From: Lachnospiraceae bacterium GAM79
GTDB lineage: Bacteria > Bacillota > Clostridia > Lachnospirales > Lachnospiraceae
NCBI GenBank assembly: GCA_003584705.1
Contig: AP018536.1
Location: forward strand, 1,860,001 to 1,924,000
Reading direction: 5' to 3'
Length of the DNA stretch: 64,000 nt
Both the position numbers and the translations under genes were made by a program. Under the pieces are notes generated by a model. That model saw only the letters and a program-made list of their open reading frames with translations, made no database searches and had not been told where the DNA came from. Of this stretch, positions 60,028 to 64,000 are shown in pieces. Position 1 is the first letter of the stretch. Each line of letters begins with the position of its first letter.

Positions 60028-61113
60028 ATGAGTGAAAAATTACGTGTAGGTATCCTGGGCGGAACCGGTATGGTAGGTCAGAGATTTATCTCTCTGTTGG
60101 AGAACCATCCCTGGTTCGAGGTAACGACCATTGCTGCCAGCCCCCGTTCCGCAGGCAAGACTTATGAGGAGGCCGTGGGTGACCGTTGGAAGATGACCAC
60201 TCCCATGCCCGAAGCTGTGAAAAAGCTGGTAGTCATGAATGTCAATGAAGTAGAAAAAGTAGCCGCACAGGTTGATTTCGTATTCAGTGCGGTAGATATG
60301 ACCAAGGATGAGATCAAGGCCATCGAGGAAGCATACGCAAAGACCGAAACCCCTGTGGTATCCAACAACAGTGCCCACAGATGGACCCCCGATGTTCCCA
60401 TGGTAGTACCCGAGATTAATCCCGAACATTTCCAGATCATCGAGGCACAGAAGAAGAGACTGGGAACCACCAGAGGATTTATCGCTGTAAAGCCCAACTG
60501 CTCCATCCAGAGCTATACACCTGTTCTGACCGCATGGAAGGAATTCGAGCCTTACGAAGTGGTAGCAACCACTTATCAGGCAATCTCCGGCGCAGGCAAG
60601 ACTTTTAAGGACTGGCCCGAGATGGTAGGCAATATCATTCCTTACATCGGTGGTGAGGAAGAGAAGAGTGAGAAAGAACCCTTACGTATCTGGGGTAAAG
60701 TGGAAGGCGATAAGATCGTTCCCGCAACTTCTCCCGTGATCACCTGTCAGTGCATCCGTGTTCCGGTATTGAACGGACATACCGCAGCCGTATTTGTTAA
60801 ATTCCGTAAGAAGCCCACCAAGGAGCAGCTGATCGAGAAACTGGTCACCTTCAGCGGTGAGCCTCAGAGACTGGGACTTCCCAGCGCACCGAAGCAGTTT
60901 ATCCAGTATCTGGAGGAGGACAACAGACCTCAGGTGGCTCTGGATGTTGATTTCGAGAACGGTATGGGTATCAGTGTAGGTCGTCTGAGAGAAGATACCG
61001 TATATGATTACAAGTTCGTAGGTTTGTCACACAATACCTTACGTGGAGCAGCTGGGGGAGCATTGCTTTGCGCAGAACTTTTGAAAGCACAGGGTTACAT
61101 CACCAAAAAATAA
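60028..61113 (+). CDS. asd: Aspartate-semialdehyde dehydrogenase
   Basis: 361 residues. NADP loop GILGGTGMVGQRF, catalytic Cys in FIAVKPNCSIQSYTP, and AISGAGKTFKDWPEM place it in the archaeal/fungal-like long form of Asd found in many anaerobes. It makes aspartate semialdehyde for Thr, Met, Lys and diaminopimelate, feeding hom at 7827. AGGAGGAAAT precedes the ATG. The EAL gene starts 15 bases later. Confidence 0.95.
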   Translation: MSEKLRVGILGGTGMVGQRFISLLENHPWFEVTTIAASPRSAGKTYEEAVGDRWKMTTPMPEAVKKLVVMNVNEVEKVAAQVDFVFSAVDMTKDEIKAIEEAYAKTETPVVSNNSAHRWTPDVPMVVPEINPEHFQIIEAQKKRLGTTRGFIAVKPNCSIQSYTPVLTAWKEFEPYEVVATTYQAISGAGKTFKDWPEMVGNIIPYIGGEEEKSEKEPLRIWGKVEGDKIVPATSPVITCQCIRVPVLNGHTAAVFVKFRKKPTKEQLIEKLVTFSGEPQRLGLPSAPKQFIQYLEEDNRPQVALDVDFENGMGISVGRLREDTVYDYKFVGLSHNTLRGAAGGALLCAELLKAQGYITKK

Positions 61114-61128
61114 AGGGTGAGTGGGGTT

Positions 61129-62847
61129 ATGAACGAGTTACGCTATCAGCTGGATCTTATGCGCGCAATGAATCAGAAACTGAGCGCTAAGGAGAGAATG
61201 TATCGTCTGTTGTGCGATACCATGGATTATGCTTATATCTACTATTCTTTTGAAAAGAATACGGTCACTACGCTGGGAAAATGGGATGATTTCTTTGACT
61301 TCCAGATTCTGGACAGAAGAGATTTTGTAAAACTTCAGGAGATGGTGGACGAACCGTATGTGCTGGCACTTCGGGAAATGCTGTTTTTGGAAAAGAGCGG
61401 TCGGGAGACGGACTCTGTGGAATGTATGCAGAGGGGAAAGAAGACCTGGCTGCAGTTTTCCAGCAGGATTTTCTACGAAGATGGCAGGCCGACGGATCAG
61501 ATTATTGTGGTACAGAATATCACCAAACAGAAAACACAGAACGAAGAGCTTCTCTACATGGCGTATTACGACAGTCTGACCGGACTGTACAACCGTAATT
61601 ATTTTGTGCGTCTTCTGACCGAATTTCTTCGTCGGGCCAAAGAGGATAACCGGCTGGTCAGCGTTCTTGTTATTGATATTGATGATTTCCGCAAGGTAAA
61701 TGACGGACTGGGAATCGTGGCGGGGGACGAACTGGTACAGCAGTTTGGCTCTTTTCTGAAGGAATTTAACGGGGATGATGTGATCGTCTGCCACCTGACC
61801 AGTGATGTCTACTGCATGGCCATTTATGATCCTTGTGGGAACAAAAGTGTGGAACATATTCATAAGGAGATCGTTAAGCGCACCAGGGAGCCGTTTTATC
61901 TGGTGGGCGGGCAGGTCCTGAACATCACCGTAAGTGTCGGTGTGGCGGAATATCCGGAGGCTGCGACTTCCGCACTGGAACTGATCAACTGTGCGGAAAT
62001 CGTAATGTTCAAGGGAAAAGCCATGGGCAAGAACCGGATCCAGTATTTCGATACGCCGATCCTGAACGATTTCCTGAAAAATGTAGAACTGGACAGCAAA
62101 TTAAAAGAGGCTGTTTTTGAGAATAATTTTCTGCTGTATTATCAGCCCCAGTATTATGCGGGCAACCGTAAACTGCGGGGCGTGGAGGCACTGATCCGCT
62201 GGAAGGATGGCAACGGCAGAATGATCAGTCCGGCAAAATTCATTCCCATTGCGGAGAAGAACGGAACGATCATTCCTATCGGCAACTGGGTACTGGAACA
62301 GAGTATCCGTACTTTTTCCGAATGGAGGAACCGTTACGGAGTTCCTTTTGTGCTGTCAGTGAATATTTCCGCGTTGCAGTACCAGAAGGAAGATTTTGTG
62401 GAAACCCTGCTGAATATCATTCATAAATACGATGTGGATCCGGATGAAATCGAACTGGAGATCACAGAAAGCATTTTGATCGACGATTTCAGTGCAGTTA
62501 CCGAGAAAATGCAGTTGTTGAAGGAGTACGGGATTCGCATTTCACTGGATGACTTCGGAACAGGATTTTCTTCCCTGTCTTACTTAAAGAAGCTGCCTAT
62601 CAATACGCTGAAGATTGATAAATCATTTACCGACACGCTGCTGACGGATTCTGCGACCCGGATTATTACGGAGTCTATTGTAAGTATGGTGAAATCCCTG
62701 GGATTTGAGTCCATTGCGGAAGGCGTGGAGGAAGAACAGCAGTATAAATATCTGCGGGCCATCGGGTGTGATATCATTCAGGGATATCTGTTTGGAAAGC
62801 CGTTGTCACAGGAAGAGATCGAACAACTGTTGCAGAAGATGTACTGA
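61129..62847 (+). CDS. PAS-GGDEF-EAL protein with degenerate GGDEF, probable c-di-GMP phosphodiesterase
   Basis: 572 residues from ATG 61129 (GTG 61117 in frame). Residues 1-140 are PAS-like without membrane segments. The GGDEF-type domain starts YYDSLTGLYNRNYF, but the signature site reads TSDVY (224-228) instead of GGDEF, so no cyclase activity is expected. The EAL domain is intact: EALIRW (E353), ELEITES, LDDFGTGFSSLSYL and SIAEGVEEEQQ. It should hydrolyse c-di-GMP, possibly with GTP or a signal sensed by the ruined domain. It sits 15 bases after asd, likely co-transcribed. Confidence 0.92.
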   Translation: MNELRYQLDLMRAMNQKLSAKERMYRLLCDTMDYAYIYYSFEKNTVTTLGKWDDFFDFQILDRRDFVKLQEMVDEPYVLALREMLFLEKSGRETDSVECMQRGKKTWLQFSSRIFYEDGRPTDQIIVVQNITKQKTQNEELLYMAYYDSLTGLYNRNYFVRLLTEFLRRAKEDNRLVSVLVIDIDDFRKVNDGLGIVAGDELVQQFGSFLKEFNGDDVIVCHLTSDVYCMAIYDPCGNKSVEHIHKEIVKRTREPFYLVGGQVLNITVSVGVAEYPEAATSALELINCAEIVMFKGKAMGKNRIQYFDTPILNDFLKNVELDSKLKEAVFENNFLLYYQPQYYAGNRKLRGVEALIRWKDGNGRMISPAKFIPIAEKNGTIIPIGNWVLEQSIRTFSEWRNRYGVPFVLSVNISALQYQKEDFVETLLNIIHKYDVDPDEIELEITESILIDDFSAVTEKMQLLKEYGIRISLDDFGTGFSSLSYLKKLPINTLKIDKSFTDTLLTDSATRIITESIVSMVKSLGFESIAEGVEEEQQYKYLRAIGCDIIQGYLFGKPLSQEEIEQLLQKMY

Positions 62848-62876
62848 TCTGCTGGGTCAGAAAGAAAGAGGCTGCC

Positions 62877-64000
62877 ATGCTGACTGGAAGGGAACAGGAA
62901 ACAGCTTTTTTGGAAAATCATTATAAGAGAACAGGGAGTCAGATCCTGGTGGTGTATGGACAGAGAGGCGTTGGCAAGACGGCTCTCTTAACCTCTTTTA
63001 CGGAGAAAAAACAGACGTTGCGTTATAGTGCGGGAAACTGTTCTTCCAGAGAACAACAATATTTGTGGGGACGGGAACTGCGAAGCCGGGGAAAGGAGAT
63101 TGCAGAGTATCCTTCCTGGCGGGAATTGCTGGAATGCATGACAATACAGAAAGGCGAAACGACAGCAGATAAGAAAGTACTTATCATAGAGAATTTTCAG
63201 TATCTTTTAAAAGGGGATACTTTGTTTTTGCAGGAACTGATTCGGTTCCTGAAGGAGAAAAAAGAAGCACTGTTAGTGATCCTGACCACCTATGCCTCCG
63301 GCTGGGTGGAGAACAGCATGATTTCCAAAGTGGGAAATCTGGCATTTTCCGTCAGCGGATTTCTGAAGGTGAAGGAACTGCCTTTTTCCGCCATGCGTAA
63401 GATATTTTCCGACTATACGGTACAGGAAAGTATTTCGCTTTATGCGGCATTGGGAGGGCTGCCGGGACTGTGGCGGCTGCTTTATCCGCAGAATTCGGCA
63501 GAAGAAAATCTGATCCGGCTGCTTTTACAGAGGAACAGCTTTCTGCCGGAGCTTATGATAAAATGGCTGTCGGAGGAATCGCGGGAGACGGCAGTTTATG
63601 ACACCATTCTGGCAACGCTGGCAGACGGAAGACATGGAAAACTGAACGATATGTATGCACATACCGGATTTTCCCGGGCAAAGATCAGTGTATATCTGAA
63701 GAATTTGATGGAACTGGAGCTGGTGGAGAAGGTGCTGCCCGGTACATATGAGATCTGTAATGCGTTTGTCCGGTTTTATTTTTGCTTTCTGTTTCCGCAT
63801 CAGACGTCTGAGCGGACAGAAGGCAGTACATTTTATGAAAAATACATCCGGGAAGAATATAATGATTTTCAACTGTTGACCTATCGCCGGATCTGTCAGG
63901 AAGTGCTGCAGGGACGTTTCCGGACGGTTGAACTCTGGAACAGCAGACAGGGGAAAATCTATTTTCTGTGCAGGGAGGACACCGGCAGAAAGATCGTGGT
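62877..64000 (+). CDS. AAA ATPase of the DUF234/archaeal-ATPase type, 5' part only
   Basis: 374 codons are visible and the frame runs off the right edge. ATG 62877 follows AGAGG by 5 to 6 bases. Walker A is VVYGQRGVGKTALL (about 27-40), Walker B VLIIENFQYLL, and a C-terminal winged helix is seen (GKLNDMYAHTGFSRAKISVYLKNLMELELVEKV), followed by the start of a DUF234-like nuclease-fold part. Such proteins are widespread and mostly uncharacterised, sometimes considered selfish or stress-related STAND-like ATPases. It begins 29 bases after the EAL gene. Confidence 0.8.
   Translation, partial: MLTGREQETAFLENHYKRTGSQILVVYGQRGVGKTALLTSFTEKKQTLRYSAGNCSSREQQYLWGRELRSRGKEIAEYPSWRELLECMTIQKGETTADKKVLIIENFQYLLKGDTLFLQELIRFLKEKKEALLVILTTYASGWVENSMISKVGNLAFSVSGFLKVKELPFSAMRKIFSDYTVQESISLYAALGGLPGLWRLLYPQNSAEENLIRLLLQRNSFLPELMIKWLSEESRETAVYDTILATLADGRHGKLNDMYAHTGFSRAKISVYLKNLMELELVEKVLPGTYEICNAFVRFYFCFLFPHQTSERTEGSTFYEKYIREEYNDFQLLTYRRICQEVLQGRFRTVELWNSRQGKIYFLCREDTGRKIV

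Overview
The window looks like chromosome of a Gram-positive gut-type anaerobe of the Lachnospiraceae (Bacillota, Clostridia). The evidence is gene order and content: a ylxM-ffh-rpsP-khpA-rimM-trmD-rplS-lepB-rbgA-rnhB-ylqG-ylqH-yraN block, a Tyr T-box leader, consensus SigA promoters, strong AGGAGG ribosome binding sites, a long divergent PRPP synthetase, a group-B type [FeFe] hydrogenase and glycogen enzymes. I cannot name the genus from sequence alone. No rRNA, CRISPR array or prophage was seen; one tRNA (Thr, anticodon CGT) lies on the minus strand.

Layout. 1-7.8 kb is accessory: the end of a MATE transporter, an sdpR/sdpI-like pair, a two-domain polyphosphate:AMP phosphotransferase, a complete IS1182-type insertion sequence inserted exactly at that gene's terminator hairpin, and an AbiE-like toxin-antitoxin pair. 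7.8-9.1 kb is homoserine dehydrogenase. 9.1-9.67 kb has no gene but holds two large palindromic elements (A and B). 9.67-21 kb is the translation, secretion and ribosome-maturation block, with a TrmD-GNAT fusion, two signal peptidases around rbgA and a 155-bp tandem repeat array between ylqG and ylqH (19.0-19.5 kb). 21-24.6 kb is a two-component system. 24.7-30.5 kb carries prs, a DUF512 radical-SAM-type protein, der, plsY and gpsA. 30.5-36.3 kb has a T-box with tyrS, the hydrogenase, a TRIC channel and gltX.

36.3-41.6 kb has a UvrD-like helicase overlapping a convergent DUF1292 gene, a GlgX-like protein that has lost all three GH13 catalytic residues, a DUF5662 protein and a Cys-rich small protein. 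41.6-45.4 kb is potABCD (minus strand). 45.7-51.5 kb holds a lactonase-fold protein, a second inverted copy of element B, a DUF1015 protein, an intact glgB and mscS. 51.6-56.5 kb is a BMP-type nucleoside ABC operon. Then come tRNA-Thr, an ABC pair lacking a binding protein, argH, asd, an EAL protein with a ruined GGDEF site, and a truncated AAA ATPase gene running off the right edge.

Functional threads: aspartate-family and arginine biosynthesis (hom, asd, argH), ribosome and tRNA maturation, storage polymers (polyphosphate, glycogen), polyamine and nucleoside uptake, and envelope phospholipid precursors (plsY, gpsA). The most unusual items are element B (two copies whose stems show compensatory changes), the 155-bp array, the catalytically dead GlgX-like protein, the TrmD-GNAT fusion and the IS that duplicated a terminator hairpin. 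Gene starts were moved inward wherever a ribosome binding site clearly favours an internal codon.
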